Made by a program: the position numbers and the translations under genes | Shown: positions 15,120-24,641 of the stretch, in pieces | Position numbering within the stretch: the first letter of the stretch is position 1 | Layout: each line of letters opens with the position of its first letter | Origin: Prevotella sp. UBA2725 | GTDB taxonomy: Bacteria > Bacteroidota > Bacteroidia > Bacteroidales > Bacteroidaceae | Direction: 5' to 3' | Assembly (NCBI GenBank): GCA_002353825.1 | Contig: DEKJ01000017.1 | Location: forward strand, 87,918 to 151,917 | Length of the DNA stretch: 64,000 nucleotides | The notes under the pieces: generated by a model | Told to the model about the DNA's origin: nothing | The model's input: the letters and a program-made list of their open reading frames with translations, nothing else | Database searches by the model: none

Positions 15120-16922
15120 CTAATCTATTATCCTCACTCCTCCCTTATCTGCCGAGCTGACGCTCTGCGCATAAGCACGGAGAGCCTTGCTGACGACGCG
15201 GTGACGCTTCAGCGGCTGCTGAGGACGAGCAGCGAGCTCCTCGTCGGAGAGCTTCACATTGATAGAACGGCTGGGGATATCGATAACGATGATATCACCA
15301 TCCTTGATCTTACCGATGTTGCCACCAGCTGCTGCCTCCGGAGAGATATGACCGATACTCAGGCCACTGGTGCCACCTGAGAAACGGCCATCGGTGATGA
15401 GGGCACACTCCTTGCCGAGGTGACGGCTCTTGATATAAGAAGTAGGATAAAGCATCTCCTGCATGCCCGGGCCACCCTTAGGACCTTCGTGAGTGATGAC
15501 GACACAGTCGCCACTGTTCACCTTGCCACCAAGGATGCCTTCACAAGCATCTTCCTGAGAGTCGAAGACGACAGCGGGGCCTTCGAAATGCCAGAGCTCG
15601 GGAGCCACACCGGCGGTCTTCACCACGCAACCGTTCTGAGCGATGTTGCCGAAGAGCACTGCCAAGCCGCCATCCTTTGTGTAAGCATGCTGGAGGTCGC
15701 GGATACAACCATTCTCACGATCGGTGTCGAGACTCTCCCACTGCTCATTCTGGGAACCCATCTGAGTAGTGAAACGACGACCCGGAGCACTGTGATAGAT
15801 ACGGGAAGCCTCGGGATCAATCGTAGCACCCGTGATATCATATTTCTTCATCTCCTCATCGAGCGTCGTGCCATCGACACGCTTCACAGAGCCATCGATG
15901 AGACCGCCCTTGTTCAGTTCATTGAGGATGCCGAGGATACCACCGGCACGGTTGCACTCCTGCACACTGTATTTCTGTGTATTAGGAGCGAGCTTACAGA
16001 TGCAAGGCACCTTACGGCTCAGTGCATCGATATCGCTCATCTTGAAGTCGACATTGCCTTCCTGAGCCACGGCGAGAAGGTGGAGCACGGTGTTTGTAGA
16101 ACCTCCCATTGCGATATCAAGAGTCATGGCATTGAGGAAAGCCTGACGGGTAGCGATGCTGCGGGGCAGTACGCTGTCGTCGCCATCCTCGTAATAAGCG
16201 AAGGCGTTCTTCACAATCTGATGAGCCGCATCCTTGAAGAGCTGGATACGGTTCTTATGCGAAGCAAGGATCGTACCATTGCCGGGGAGGGCAAGGCCGA
16301 TAGCCTCAGTAAGGGAGTTCATAGAGTTGGCGGTGAACATACCCGAGCAGCAACCACAGCCGGGGCATGCCGTGTTCTCAATCTTCGTGAGGTCTTCGTC
16401 GCTCACACTCTTGTCACCACCGGCAATCATAGCCGTGATAAGGTCAGCGTTCTCACCCTTCCAACGGCCGGCCTCCATAGGACCACCCGAGCAGAAGACG
16501 GTAGGGATATTGAGGCGCATGGCAGCCATGAGCATACCCGGCGTCACCTTATCACAATTGGAGATGCAGATCATGGCATCAGCCTTGTGGGCGTTGACCA
16601 TGTATTCTACTGAATCGGCAATAATATCACGAGAAGGAAGTGAATAAAGCATGCCATCGTGACCCATAGCGATACCGTCGTCGACAGCAATGGTATTGAA
16701 CTCGGCGGCGTAGCAGCCCATAGACTCAATCTCTTTCTTTACAATCTGTCCAATCTCATGCAGATGTGTATGTCCAGGGACGAACTGTGTGAAACTGTTT
16801 ACTATTGCGATGATAGGCTTGCCCATCTGCTCATGCTTCATTCCTGCAGCCACCCAAAGAGCTCTTGCTCCAGCCATCAAACGGCCCTGAGTGCATACTG
16901 CGCTTCTCAATTGATGCTTCAT
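15120..16922 (-). CDS. ilvD: Dihydroxy-acid dehydratase
   Basis: Third common step of isoleucine/valine synthesis; removes water from dihydroxy acids using an Fe-S cluster. 600 residues, near the family norm. Cysteine motifs CISNCDKVTPGM and ACPGCGCCSGMFTANSMN are present, and the C terminus has GRFSGGTSGLSIGHISPEAA. First gene of the operon, with a consensus promoter 28 bases upstream of its start. No leader peptide rich in Ile, Leu or Val codons was found between promoter and gene. Confidence 0.97.
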   Translation of the reverse strand: MKHQLRSAVCTQGRLMAGARALWVAAGMKHEQMGKPIIAIVNSFTQFVPGHTHLHEIGQIVKKEIESMGCYAAEFNTIAVDDGIAMGHDGMLYSLPSRDIIADSVEYMVNAHKADAMICISNCDKVTPGMLMAAMRLNIPTVFCSGGPMEAGRWKGENADLITAMIAGGDKSVSDEDLTKIENTACPGCGCCSGMFTANSMNSLTEAIGLALPGNGTILASHKNRIQLFKDAAHQIVKNAFAYYEDGDDSVLPRSIATRQAFLNAMTLDIAMGGSTNTVLHLLAVAQEGNVDFKMSDIDALSRKVPCICKLAPNTQKYSVQECNRAGGILGILNELNKGGLIDGSVKRVDGTTLDEEMKKYDITGATIDPEASRIYHSAPGRRFTTQMGSQNEQWESLDTDRENGCIRDLQHAYTKDGGLAVLFGNIAQNGCVVKTAGVAPELWHFEGPAVVFDSQEDACEGILGGKVNSGDCVVITHEGPKGGPGMQEMLYPTSYIKSRHLGKECALITDGRFSGGTSGLSIGHISPEAAAGGNIGKIKDGDIIVIDIPSRSINVKLSDEELAARPQQPLKRHRVVSKALRAYAQSVSSADKGGVRIID

Positions 16923-16949
16923 AATGCTTTATTATTACGATTTTGAATG

Positions 16950-16979
16950 CAAAGATACTAACTTTTATACTATTTGCAA
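16950..16979 (-). promoter_or_regulatory. Promoter of the ilvD-B-N operon
   Basis: Minus strand TTG (16979-16977), 19 bases, TATCTTTG (16957-16950). The ATG of ilvD follows 27 bases later, so the 5' untranslated region is short. Confidence 0.65.
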
Positions 16980-17028
16980 CAATTTCAATGAATATATTTC
17001 CAAATTCTGCAATTTTATAAGCATAAAA

Positions 17029-17065
17029 CAAAAAATCCCACCAATCTATCAACAGACTAGTGGGA
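17029..17065 (-). terminator. Rho-independent terminator-like hairpin between folD and ilvD
   Basis: Minus strand TCCCACTA, loop, TTGGTGGGA, then TTTTTTG. It lies upstream of the ilvD promoter and downstream of nothing on this strand, except transcripts that would enter from ahead of ilvD, so it insulates ilvD or ends an antisense transcript. The hairpin is clear; its role is less so. Confidence 0.55.
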
Positions 17066-17107
17066 CTTCGGAATAGCGATCTATTCTCTTATTGGTTGTA
17101 TAATATC

Positions 17108-17992
17108 TTATTTATAATATTCGTGTTTAGCTGCAGCGAGTGTGTTTTTCATCAATGAACAGATGGTCATGGGCCCTACTCCACCGGGTACAGGAGTGAT
17201 GAAGGAACACTTGGGTGCTACCTCATCAAACTTCACGTCGCCGTTCAGTCTCCAGCCACGTTTCCGGGTGGCATCGGGTACACGCGTGGTACCTACATCA
17301 ATAATGACAGCGCCCTCCTTCACCATATCAGCAGTGACGAAATTTGGCTGGCCGATAGCAGCAATGATAATATCGGCCTCACGACACTCCTGCTTCAATG
17401 TCTTGGAATGGGAGTGGCAAACGGTCACCGTGGCATCACCATATTGTTTCTGCATCATGAGTTGAGCCATCGGCTTACCTACAATATTGCTGCGGCCGAG
17501 AACGACACATTTTTTACCCGACGTCTCGATATGATAATGCTGCAAGAGCGTGAGGATACCGAGCGGTGTAGCAGAAATGAAGCAAGGCAGACCGATAGCC
17601 ATACGGCCGACGTTGATTGGATGGAAGCCATCCACATCTTTCTTATAGTCGATAGCCATGATGATCTTCTGCTCATCGATATGCTTCGGGAGCGGGAGCT
17701 GGACGATGAAGCCATCAACATCAGCATCTTTATTGAGTCGGTCGACGCAAGCGAGGAGTTCTTCCTCCGTCACATCATCCTCGTAGCGGATAAGCGTTGA
17801 CTTGAAGCCGCACTGCTCACAGGCGATGACCTTGTTCTTGACATACGTCTCCGAACCGCCATCGTGCCCCACGAGGACCGCAGCGAGATGCGGTTGCTTG
17901 CCGCCCGCTGCAATGATGTTCTTCACTTCTTCGGCTATTTGCTGCTTGATAGCAGCTGCGGTAGCCTTACCGTCGATCAACTGATAACTCAT
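17108..17992 (-). CDS. folD: Bifunctional methylenetetrahydrofolate dehydrogenase/cyclohydrolase
   Basis: Interconverts methylene-, methenyl- and formyl-tetrahydrofolate. 294 residues. YVKNKVIACEQCGF carries the catalytic Tyr and Lys; DGFIVQLPLPKHIDE is the folate-binding signature; GRSNIVGKPMAQLM and PVPGGVGPMTICSLM are the NADP-domain motifs. It follows ffh after 49 bases containing a GC-rich dispersed repeat and may share its transcript. Confidence 0.96.
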   Translation of the reverse strand: MSYQLIDGKATAAAIKQQIAEEVKNIIAAGGKQPHLAAVLVGHDGGSETYVKNKVIACEQCGFKSTLIRYEDDVTEEELLACVDRLNKDADVDGFIVQLPLPKHIDEQKIIMAIDYKKDVDGFHPINVGRMAIGLPCFISATPLGILTLLQHYHIETSGKKCVVLGRSNIVGKPMAQLMMQKQYGDATVTVCHSHSKTLKQECREADIIIAAIGQPNFVTADMVKEGAVIIDVGTTRVPDATRKRGWRLNGDVKFDEVAPKCSFITPVPGGVGPMTICSLMKNTLAAAKHEYYK

Positions 17993-18015
17993 ACTGTGTG
18001 TTTTATGTTGTGGTA

Positions 18016-18041
18016 GACGGCCACAGGGGCCGCGTCCTGCA
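18016..18041. repeat. Short GC-rich dispersed repeat between ffh and folD
   Basis: GACGGCCACAGGGGCCGCGT and a few flanking bases, abutting the ffh stop codon. Same family as 7160, 20446 and 49804. Confidence 0.6.
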
Positions 18042-19373
18042 CTATCGCTTCATCTGCGGCATATTACGCATCATCTGACGCATGCCACTGCCTGTAACCA
18101 TCTTCATCATCTTGCGTGTCTGATCAAACTGCTTGATGAGACGGTTCACTTCCTGAATGCTGGTACCCGAGCCTTTAGCGATACGCATCTTACGGCTCTG
18201 GTTGAGCACCTCAGGGTTCGTACGCTCCTTCGGCGTCATAGAGCGGATGATAGCCTCAATGCCATTGAAAGCACTGTTGTCGATATCCATATCCTTGATG
18301 GCTTTGCCCACACCCGGGATCATTGAAGCGAGATCCTTGATGTTACCCATCTTCTTGATCTGCTCAATCTGCTTGAGGAAGTCGTTGAAGTCGAACTTGT
18401 TCTTCTGAATCTTCTTCTGCAGGCGCTTAGCCTCTTCCTCATCAAACTGCTCCTGGGCGCGCTCCACGAGTGATACGACATCACCCATGCCGAGGATACG
18501 GTCAGCCATACGATCGGGATGGAACACGTCGATAGCTTCCATCTTCTCACCGGTTCCAATAAACTTGATTGGCTTCGTGACCACGGTGCGGATAGAGAGG
18601 GCCGCACCACCACGGGTATCACCATCGAGCTTCGTGAGCACCACGCCATCGAAATCGAGGCGGTCATTGAACTCCTTGGCTGTATTAACAGCATCCTGAC
18701 CGGTCATGGAGTCGACAACGAACAACGTCTCATCGGGATGGACATGTTCCTTGAGCGAAGAGATCTCGTTCATCATCTGCTCATCAACAGCCAAACGACC
18801 GGCGGTATCGATGATGACCACATCGTTGCCTTTGGCCTTAGCCTCGGCGATAGCGTGATCAGCGATCTCGTTGACGTTCTTGTTGTCGAGCTCACTGTAT
18901 ACAGGAACATTGATACTGTCACCCACGACCTTCAACTGATCGATAGCAGCAGGACGGTAGACATCGCAAGCCACGAGCAACGGGTTCTTATGCTGCTTGG
19001 TCTTGAGCATATTGGCGAGCTTACCACTGAAAGTGGTCTTACCCGAACCCTGTAGACCGGACATGAGGATGATTGCCGGCTTGCCAGTGAGGTGAAGCTC
19101 TGCAGCCTCACCACCCATGAGACGAGCGAGCTCATCGTGAACAATCTTGACCATGAGCTGTCCAGGCTTGATGGCGGTGAGCACATTCATGCCTAATGCC
19201 TTTTCCTTGACAGTATCCGTAAACTGCTTTGCAACTTTATAGTTGACATCGGCATCGAGCAATGCGCGGCGCACGTCTTTCAGCGTGGCAGCGACATTGA
19301 GCTCCGTGATCTTCCCTTCACCCTTGAGTATCTTGAACGACCGTTCAAGTCTATCGGTTAAATTCTCAAACAT
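18042..19373 (-). CDS. ffh: Signal recognition particle protein (Ffh)
   Basis: GTPase that targets nascent membrane proteins to FtsY and SecYEG. 443 residues: N domain (1-90), G domain with GLQGSGKTTFSGKLA, DTAGRLAVDEQMM and TKLDGDTRGGAAL, then the methionine-rich M domain (from about 325) that binds signal sequences and SRP RNA, ending SGMRQMMRNMPQMKR. The minus-strand TAACTTTG at 19432-19425 is a plausible -7 element about 52 bases upstream. Confidence 0.97.
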   Translation of the reverse strand: MFENLTDRLERSFKILKGEGKITELNVAATLKDVRRALLDADVNYKVAKQFTDTVKEKALGMNVLTAIKPGQLMVKIVHDELARLMGGEAAELHLTGKPAIILMSGLQGSGKTTFSGKLANMLKTKQHKNPLLVACDVYRPAAIDQLKVVGDSINVPVYSELDNKNVNEIADHAIAEAKAKGNDVVIIDTAGRLAVDEQMMNEISSLKEHVHPDETLFVVDSMTGQDAVNTAKEFNDRLDFDGVVLTKLDGDTRGGAALSIRTVVTKPIKFIGTGEKMEAIDVFHPDRMADRILGMGDVVSLVERAQEQFDEEEAKRLQKKIQKNKFDFNDFLKQIEQIKKMGNIKDLASMIPGVGKAIKDMDIDNSAFNGIEAIIRSMTPKERTNPEVLNQSRKMRIAKGSGTSIQEVNRLIKQFDQTRKMMKMVTGSGMRQMMRNMPQMKR

Positions 19374-19473
19374 TATTTAATGCGTAATTTTTAGTGCGTA
19401 ATTATCTAAGATGCTAATTTTCTGCAAAGTTAGCATTAAATTTGCGAATTGTGAAAGGAATACGGATTTTTCT

Positions 19474-19791
19474 TCAACACCCTTTGCCATCAATGCTGCA
19501 CGATGCACCTTCCTCGGGCTCATCAGGCATGGGGACGAGGCCCACATCGGTGGAGTTTAGGGTCACGGTACCATCTTCAAGCACATAGCAAGGAATACCG
19601 ACGTCTCCAATGCGCTTTGCTTCATCGAAAGCAGGGTTCGTATCACGGAGACGCATGAAGCGCTTGAGGTTCAGGATATGAGCCCCAATGTCCACAATCT
19701 TGAACTTCTTCTTGAGCTCCTCGCTCTTCTCTATCTGTGCCTCCACATACTCGCAGTAGGGACACGTCTTCATTGCATAAAGTGTTATCAT
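19474..19791 (-). CDS. Glutaredoxin-like protein
   Basis: 105 residues with the thioredoxin-fold redox motif CPYC at residues 10-13 (MITLYAMKTCPYCEYVEAQ), a cis-proline context VGIPCYVLEDG, and a cysteine pair near the C terminus (SCSIDGKGC). It resembles the short glutaredoxin-related proteins of Bacteroidales. It starts 67 bases after trpG; whether it is read through from the trp operon is unclear because a stem-loop lies between. Confidence 0.75.
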   Translation of the reverse strand: MITLYAMKTCPYCEYVEAQIEKSEELKKKFKIVDIGAHILNLKRFMRLRDTNPAFDEAKRIGDVGIPCYVLEDGTVTLNSTDVGLVPMPDEPEEGASCSIDGKGC

Positions 19792-19812
19792 AGCTATAAT
19801 AGATTATATTAA

Positions 19813-19832
19813 CAGCGGCGTAAACGCCGCTG
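19813..19832. terminator. Stem-loop after the trp operon
   Basis: CAGCGGCG, loop TAAA, CGCCGCTG: a perfect 8-bp stem 26 bases after the trpG stop, followed on the minus strand by TTAATATAATC. The T tract is weak, so it is either a poor terminator or a REP-like 3' stem-loop protecting the trp mRNA. Confidence 0.5.
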
Positions 19833-19857
19833 CACAGAACTATACAAGTTGATAGCC

Positions 19858-20424
19858 TCACTCCTGACTAAGCCAATTCTGCATGATCTGATGCCCCAAC
19901 GGCGTCAAGACGCTCTCGGGATGGAACTGGATGCCATGGATAGGATACTCTTTGTGGCGCAAGCCCATGATGTTACCATCGGGGCTTACAGCCGTCACCT
20001 CAAGACAGTCGGGGAAGTCGTCCTTGCTCACCACCCAACTGTGGTAGCGTCCCACCTCGAAATGCTTTGGCAGACCTGCAAAGATAGGATCGTTGCCAAG
20101 CTGCTCACAGTCGGTTGCCACACCGTGGTAGACCTGCGAGAGGTTGACGAGCTTACCACCAAAGACCTCACCGATGGCCTGATGACCGAGGCACACGCCG
20201 AGCATCGGCTTCTTCCCGGCATAGGTGCGGATGACATCCAACAGCAAGCCGGCCTCAGAAGGGATACCGGGACCAGGAGAGAGGATGATCTTGTCGTATT
20301 GCTCCAGCAACGGCAGTTCAAACTGGTCGTTGCGCACAACATCAACCTCGGCACCCAACTCTCTGACGAGGTGTGCGAGGTTGTATGTGAAAGAATCGTA
20401 GTTGTCGATAATTATGATTTTCAT
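19858..20424 (-). CDS. trpG: Anthranilate synthase component II (glutamine amidotransferase)
   Basis: Supplies ammonia from glutamine to TrpE. 188 residues from the ATG at 20424 (MKIIIIDNYDSFTYNLAHLV); ten upstream in-frame residues overlap a dispersed repeat and are unlikely. Class I amidotransferase triad: Cys in LGVCLGHQAIGE, His and Glu in GIQFHPESVLT. Last gene of the trp operon. Confidence 0.96.
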   Translation of the reverse strand: MKIIIIDNYDSFTYNLAHLVRELGAEVDVVRNDQFELPLLEQYDKIILSPGPGIPSEAGLLLDVIRTYAGKKPMLGVCLGHQAIGEVFGGKLVNLSQVYHGVATDCEQLGNDPIFAGLPKHFEVGRYHSWVVSKDDFPDCLEVTAVSPDGNIMGLRHKEYPIHGIQFHPESVLTPLGHQIMQNWLSQE

Positions 20425-20445
20425 CGTAGTATTTTTTCTGTTGAG

Positions 20446-20471
20446 GACGGCCACAAGGGCCGCCCCTACAC
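20446..20471. repeat. Short GC-rich dispersed repeat between trpE and trpG
   Basis: GACGGCCACAAGGGCCGCCC, with CTACA following. It sits inside the trp operon in the 50-base gap between trpE and trpG and can form a stem (GGCC/GGCC), a possible processing or stability element. Confidence 0.6.
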
Positions 20472-20474
20472 TGC

Positions 20475-21908
20475 TTACAGTTGCTCCGCAACTTTGATTG
20501 CTTTTACCAATGCACCGAGCTTGTTGTTGCTCTCTTGCAGTTCATACTCATCGTTGCTCTTCGCCGTGACGCCCGATCCAGCCTGGAACCACAGCTCACC
20601 ATTGCGACTGATGAACGTACGGATGACGATAGCCTGGTTGAGGTCACCATTGAAACTGATGGAGCCGATGCAACCACCGTAAGCGCCACGGTTGTGCGGT
20701 TCCATCTCGTTGATGAGCTGCAAGGCGCGTACCTTCGGAGCACCGCTCAGCGTACCGGCAGGGAACGTATCGATGAACTCAAGGATATGGTCGGCACCCT
20801 CATTGAGTTCACCACTGACGCGGCTCACGAGGTGAATGACGTGACTATAGAACTGCATATCCTTATAGAAGTCGACCTTCACATTGTGACAGTTACGGCT
20901 CAGGTCATTGCGCGCGAGATCCACGAGCATGACGTGCTCCGCATTTTCCTTCGGATCATTGCGCAGGAACTCTGCATTTCTGCGGTCCTGCTCAGCATCG
21001 CCTGTGCGCTTCGTCGTGCCTGCGATAGGATCGATGAACGCCTTGTTGCCCACAATGCGGTTGTGGGTCTCTGGAGACGAGCCAAAAATACGGTAACCAC
21101 CGAAGTCGAAATAGAAAAGATACGGACTGGGGTTAATGGAGCGCAGTGCACGATAGAGCTGGAAGTCATCACCCTCATATTTCTGAATGAAACGACGACT
21201 GATGACAATCTGGAATACATCGCCACGCATGCAATGGCTCACGCAACGCCGCACGTTAGCCTTGTGCTCCTCATCAGTGAGCGTCGAGGTGCTCTCACCC
21301 ACAGCATGGAAACTGTAAGGCTTGCCCGCGGGCTTGTTGGCTGCCTTGAGCAAGAGCTGCAGGTCATCGTCAGCTTCATTTGTTGTAGCATTATCCGGAG
21401 TCAATGTCATGAAGTCGGTCATGTTGTTGAAATGATCGAAGACGATGAGATCCTTGTAAAGGATATAATAGATGTCGGGTGCATCGTTGCGCTTCATCGT
21501 AACATCCTTCACGGGGATATTCTCAAAGTATCTCACAGCATTGGCAGAGGTAAAGCCGAAGACACCATAATACTGACTCCCCTCGCCTTCCACATGGAAG
21601 GAGTCGAGGAAGTCGTTGATAGCCTTTGCCACAGTCTTCTTCGGTTTGTCACTGTTCTCCACGGGCACGGGGCGCTTCTCCGACGAACCATCAGGAAAAA
21701 GCATCGTGATCATGCCGTGACTCACCTGGATGCTTGCCATGGGGTGGATACCGATGAAGCTCTTGGCATTATCATTGCCATGATAGTCAGAGCTCTCCAT
21801 GAGCATCGACTGCGGATAAAGGTCACGCAGCCGCATGTAGAGACTCACCGGCGTGTAAAGGTCACCGAGCAAGCGCTTGGAACGGGTGTGATAATTAAAA
21901 TTTGCCAT
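20475..21908 (-). CDS. trpE: Anthranilate synthase component I
   Basis: Converts chorismate and ammonia to anthranilate. 477 residues. The N-terminal MLMESSDYHG corresponds to the LLES-type segment that binds tryptophan for feedback inhibition. The chorismate-binding domain has FQIVISRRF, DPIAGTTKRTGD, DLARNDLSRNC, FPAGTLSGAPKVRALQLI and GAYGGCIGSISFNGD. It overlaps trpB by 14 bases. Confidence 0.96.
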   Translation of the reverse strand: MANFNYHTRSKRLLGDLYTPVSLYMRLRDLYPQSMLMESSDYHGNDNAKSFIGIHPMASIQVSHGMITMLFPDGSSEKRPVPVENSDKPKKTVAKAINDFLDSFHVEGEGSQYYGVFGFTSANAVRYFENIPVKDVTMKRNDAPDIYYILYKDLIVFDHFNNMTDFMTLTPDNATTNEADDDLQLLLKAANKPAGKPYSFHAVGESTSTLTDEEHKANVRRCVSHCMRGDVFQIVISRRFIQKYEGDDFQLYRALRSINPSPYLFYFDFGGYRIFGSSPETHNRIVGNKAFIDPIAGTTKRTGDAEQDRRNAEFLRNDPKENAEHVMLVDLARNDLSRNCHNVKVDFYKDMQFYSHVIHLVSRVSGELNEGADHILEFIDTFPAGTLSGAPKVRALQLINEMEPHNRGAYGGCIGSISFNGDLNQAIVIRTFISRNGELWFQAGSGVTAKSNDEYELQESNNKLGALVKAIKVAEQL

Positions 21909-23091
21909 ATTCGCCAGCCATATCTTTGTTCTTCAGATAAGTCTCAATATCCTTGTCGCCACGGCCAGAGACAGTGAGCACCACGACATCATCGGGCTTG
22001 AACTGTACCTTGCTCAGTGCAGCCACAGCGTGAGCACTCTCGATAGCAGGGATGATACCCTCCAAACGAGTCAGCTCATAGCCTGCGCGGATAGCCTCGT
22101 CATCATTGATAGCGAGCACCTTCTCGCGGCCTTTCTTAGCGAGATAAGCGTGCATCGGGCCGATGCCGGGGTAGTCAAGACCTGCGGAGATCGTGAAAGC
22201 CTCCTTGATCTGACCATCGTCGTCCTGCATCACGAGGGTGCGCGCACCATGAACGATACCTTCAGTACCACAATGGATGGTAGCTGCCGTATAATCGGTG
22301 TCGACACCATGACCACCTGCCTCTGCTAAGACAATCTTCACGCGGTCGTCATCGATATAATGATAGATCGTGCCTGCTGCATTGCTGCCGCCACCAACAC
22401 AAGCCACAAGATAGTCGGGATAATCACGACCGATCTTCTCTTTCAGCTGTTCCTTAATCTCTTTGGAGATGATGCTCTGCAAGCGTGCCACGATGTCCGG
22501 ATAAGGATGGGGACCCATCGTGGAGCCTACGATATAGAAAGTGTTCTCGGGATGGCAGCACCAATCGCGGATAGCTGCCGTACAAGCATCGCTGAGCGTC
22601 ATGTTGCCTGTTGTCACAGGATGGACCTTGGCACCGAGCATACGCATGCGCTCCACATTGGTGTGCTGCCGCTCCACATCGGTCTTACCCATGAAGATCT
22701 CGCACTCCATATTGAACAGCGCACACACCGTAGCTGTTGCCACACCATGCTGGCCGGCACCCGTCTCTGCGATGATACGGGTCTTGCCCATCTTACGCGC
22801 CATGAGGATCTGACCCACAGTGTTGTTGATCTTATGGGCACCTGTGTGGTTGAGGTCCTCACGTTTGAGATAGAGTTTGCAGCCGTATTTCTCACTCATA
22901 CGACGGGCATAGTAGAGCGGTGAAGGACGACCGACATAATCCTTCAGCAAGGAGTAGTATTCATCCTGAAACTCCTTGGAGTCGAGGATCTGCTTGTATT
23001 GGTCCTGGAGGTTATGCACGACCTTATAAAGAATCTCGGGGATATAAGCCCCACCGTATTGTCCGAAAAATCCGTTTTTATCTGGTTCCAT
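21895..23091 (-). CDS. trpB: Tryptophan synthase beta chain
   Basis: PLP enzyme that joins indole and serine. 398 residues. The PLP lysine is in LNHTGAHKINNTVGQ; the phosphate loop is CVGGGSNAAGT; ETGAGQHGVATA carries the catalytic Glu. Canonical TrpB1 type. It follows trpA after 32 bases. Confidence 0.97.
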   Translation of the reverse strand: MEPDKNGFFGQYGGAYIPEILYKVVHNLQDQYKQILDSKEFQDEYYSLLKDYVGRPSPLYYARRMSEKYGCKLYLKREDLNHTGAHKINNTVGQILMARKMGKTRIIAETGAGQHGVATATVCALFNMECEIFMGKTDVERQHTNVERMRMLGAKVHPVTTGNMTLSDACTAAIRDWCCHPENTFYIVGSTMGPHPYPDIVARLQSIISKEIKEQLKEKIGRDYPDYLVACVGGGSNAAGTIYHYIDDDRVKIVLAEAGGHGVDTDYTAATIHCGTEGIVHGARTLVMQDDDGQIKEAFTISAGLDYPGIGPMHAYLAKKGREKVLAINDDEAIRAGYELTRLEGIIPAIESAHAVAALSKVQFKPDDVVVLTVSGRGDKDIETYLKNKDMAGEYGKF

Positions 23092-23123
23092 TGTTGTTAT
23101 TTTTTTTATTGGGCGATGTGTTG

Positions 23124-23900
23124 TTATTTGCTGAGGTCTTCCATGAGCTGGTCGAGTGCCTTGTCTGGGTCTCCCTTCTCTCTGAGCAGGGTGACGAACT
23201 TACTTCCGATGATAGCACCGGCTGCATTCTGCTGTGCACTCTCGAGTGTCTGCTTGTTGCTGATACCGAAGCCGATCATGCGCGGGTTGTGGAGGTTCAT
23301 ACTGTTGATATGATTGAAGTAAGCCACCTTCTTGGCATCAAACTCTTTCTGAGCACCCGTGACACTGGCTGAAGACACCATGTAGATGAAGCCATCGGTA
23401 TTATCGTCGATGAAACGGATACGCTCATCGCTCGTCTCAGGCGTGATCATCATGATGACGCGGATATCATATTTATCAGCGATGGGTTTGACGATCTGCT
23501 GATAGTCGGCAAACGGCAGGTCAGGGATGATCGCAGCAGACACGCCACTGTCGGCGAGATCGTGGAAGAACTGCTCATAGCCGTAGTGCATCACGGGGTT
23601 CAGATAACCCATGAAGACCAGAGGAATATGTATCTCGTCCTTGATAGCCTTGAGCTGAGCGAGCAATATCTTTGTCGTCATACCATTCTTCAGAGCGATG
23701 GTGCCAGCTGACTGGATGACGGGGCCATCGGCCAACGGGTCACTGAACGGCATACCCACTTCTACGAAATCGATGCCGTGACGCTCCATGGCCTTAATGA
23801 CATCGGCCGTGCCTTCGAGCGTGGGGCAGCCTGCACAGAAATACAGGCTCAGCAGTTTCTTGTCGCCCCTGTTGGCAAATACTTGATTGATTTTATTCAT
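23124..23900 (-). CDS. trpA: Tryptophan synthase alpha chain
   Basis: Cleaves indole-3-glycerol phosphate to indole, which is channelled to TrpB. 258 residues; catalytic Glu and Asp in DFVEVGMPFSDPLADGPVIQ; phosphate-binding GFGISNKQT near the C terminus. Confidence 0.96.
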   Translation of the reverse strand: MNKINQVFANRGDKKLLSLYFCAGCPTLEGTADVIKAMERHGIDFVEVGMPFSDPLADGPVIQSAGTIALKNGMTTKILLAQLKAIKDEIHIPLVFMGYLNPVMHYGYEQFFHDLADSGVSAAIIPDLPFADYQQIVKPIADKYDIRVIMMITPETSDERIRFIDDNTDGFIYMVSSASVTGAQKEFDAKKVAYFNHINSMNLHNPRMIGFGISNKQTLESAQQNAAGAIIGSKFVTLLREKGDPDKALDQLMEDLSK

Positions 23901-23929
23901 TACAATATAGCTTTTATGAATTTACATTA

Positions 23930-24631
23930 TTATTTTAACGCGTAGACGAACATCCTCAACTTCTCCACATCCTTCATGGCGGGCTCCGTCTCGAAACGAC
24001 TGTTGACATCCACACCGGCGAACATCGGGTGATGGAGATTTCTGATCTCCTCCGCATCCTCAGGACCGATACCGCCACTGAGCAGGAACGGGGTCTTGCC
24101 CTGATAAGCGTCGAGCACCGACCAGTCGAAATGCTTGCCACTGCCTCCCTTCTCCGGTGTCTTATAATCGAAGAGGAAGAGGTCGGCGACACCTTCGTAA
24201 GCCTTCGTCTGTTCCAGGTCGGCGGCCGTAGAGATGCCGAAAGCCTTGATAAACTTGATATCCTTCACGATGTCGGGCACGAGTGTGTGGCGGAGGTTCT
24301 CGATGACCACAGGCAGTTCCGAGCCGTGGAGCTGGATATAGTCGAGCGCATAGTTGTACACGTAGGCGACGATGGTCTGAGGCATCTCATCCACAAAGAC
24401 CCCTACCCGCTTGATGCGCTTCGGGAAGACGTAGTGGCGCGTGCCATCAGCGTTCACCGCATAATCGAGACGCTCCGGACTATAGTCGGGAAGGATTCCG
24501 GCCTGCGAGCTGATCATCCTTACGAAGCGCTTGCTCTTCGGCCAGAAGTTGAAGCCCATCATGTCGATGTCGAGGCTTGCCACGTCGCGAATATTCTGGG
24601 CATCGCGCATGCCACACACTTTGATAATCAT
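23930..24631 (-). CDS. trpF: Phosphoribosylanthranilate isomerase
   Basis: Amadori rearrangement of phosphoribosylanthranilate. 233 residues; catalytic Cys in IIKVCGMRDAQNI (residue 6) and general-acid Asp in LFLFDYKTPEKGGSGKHFDW; a second phosphate site is FLLSGGIGPEDA. Separate from trpC here, not fused as in enterobacteria. Confidence 0.95.
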   Translation of the reverse strand: MIIKVCGMRDAQNIRDVASLDIDMMGFNFWPKSKRFVRMISSQAGILPDYSPERLDYAVNADGTRHYVFPKRIKRVGVFVDEMPQTIVAYVYNYALDYIQLHGSELPVVIENLRHTLVPDIVKDIKFIKAFGISTAADLEQTKAYEGVADLFLFDYKTPEKGGSGKHFDWSVLDAYQGKTPFLLSGGIGPEDAEEIRNLHHPMFAGVDVNSRFETEPAMKDVEKLRMFVYALK

Positions 24632-24641
24632 ATTTGATCAA

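Noticed and set aside
16923..17107. ilv attenuator with Ile/Leu/Val leader peptide
   Set aside because: The only hairpin with a T tract lies upstream of the ilvD promoter, and no short frame rich in Ile, Leu or Val codons was found between promoter and gene.
20481..21977. Long plus-strand open frame (498 codons) opposite trpE
   Set aside because: It is antisense to a complete trpE with all motifs; composition (Val/Ile/His/Arg-rich) is typical of an antisense shadow.
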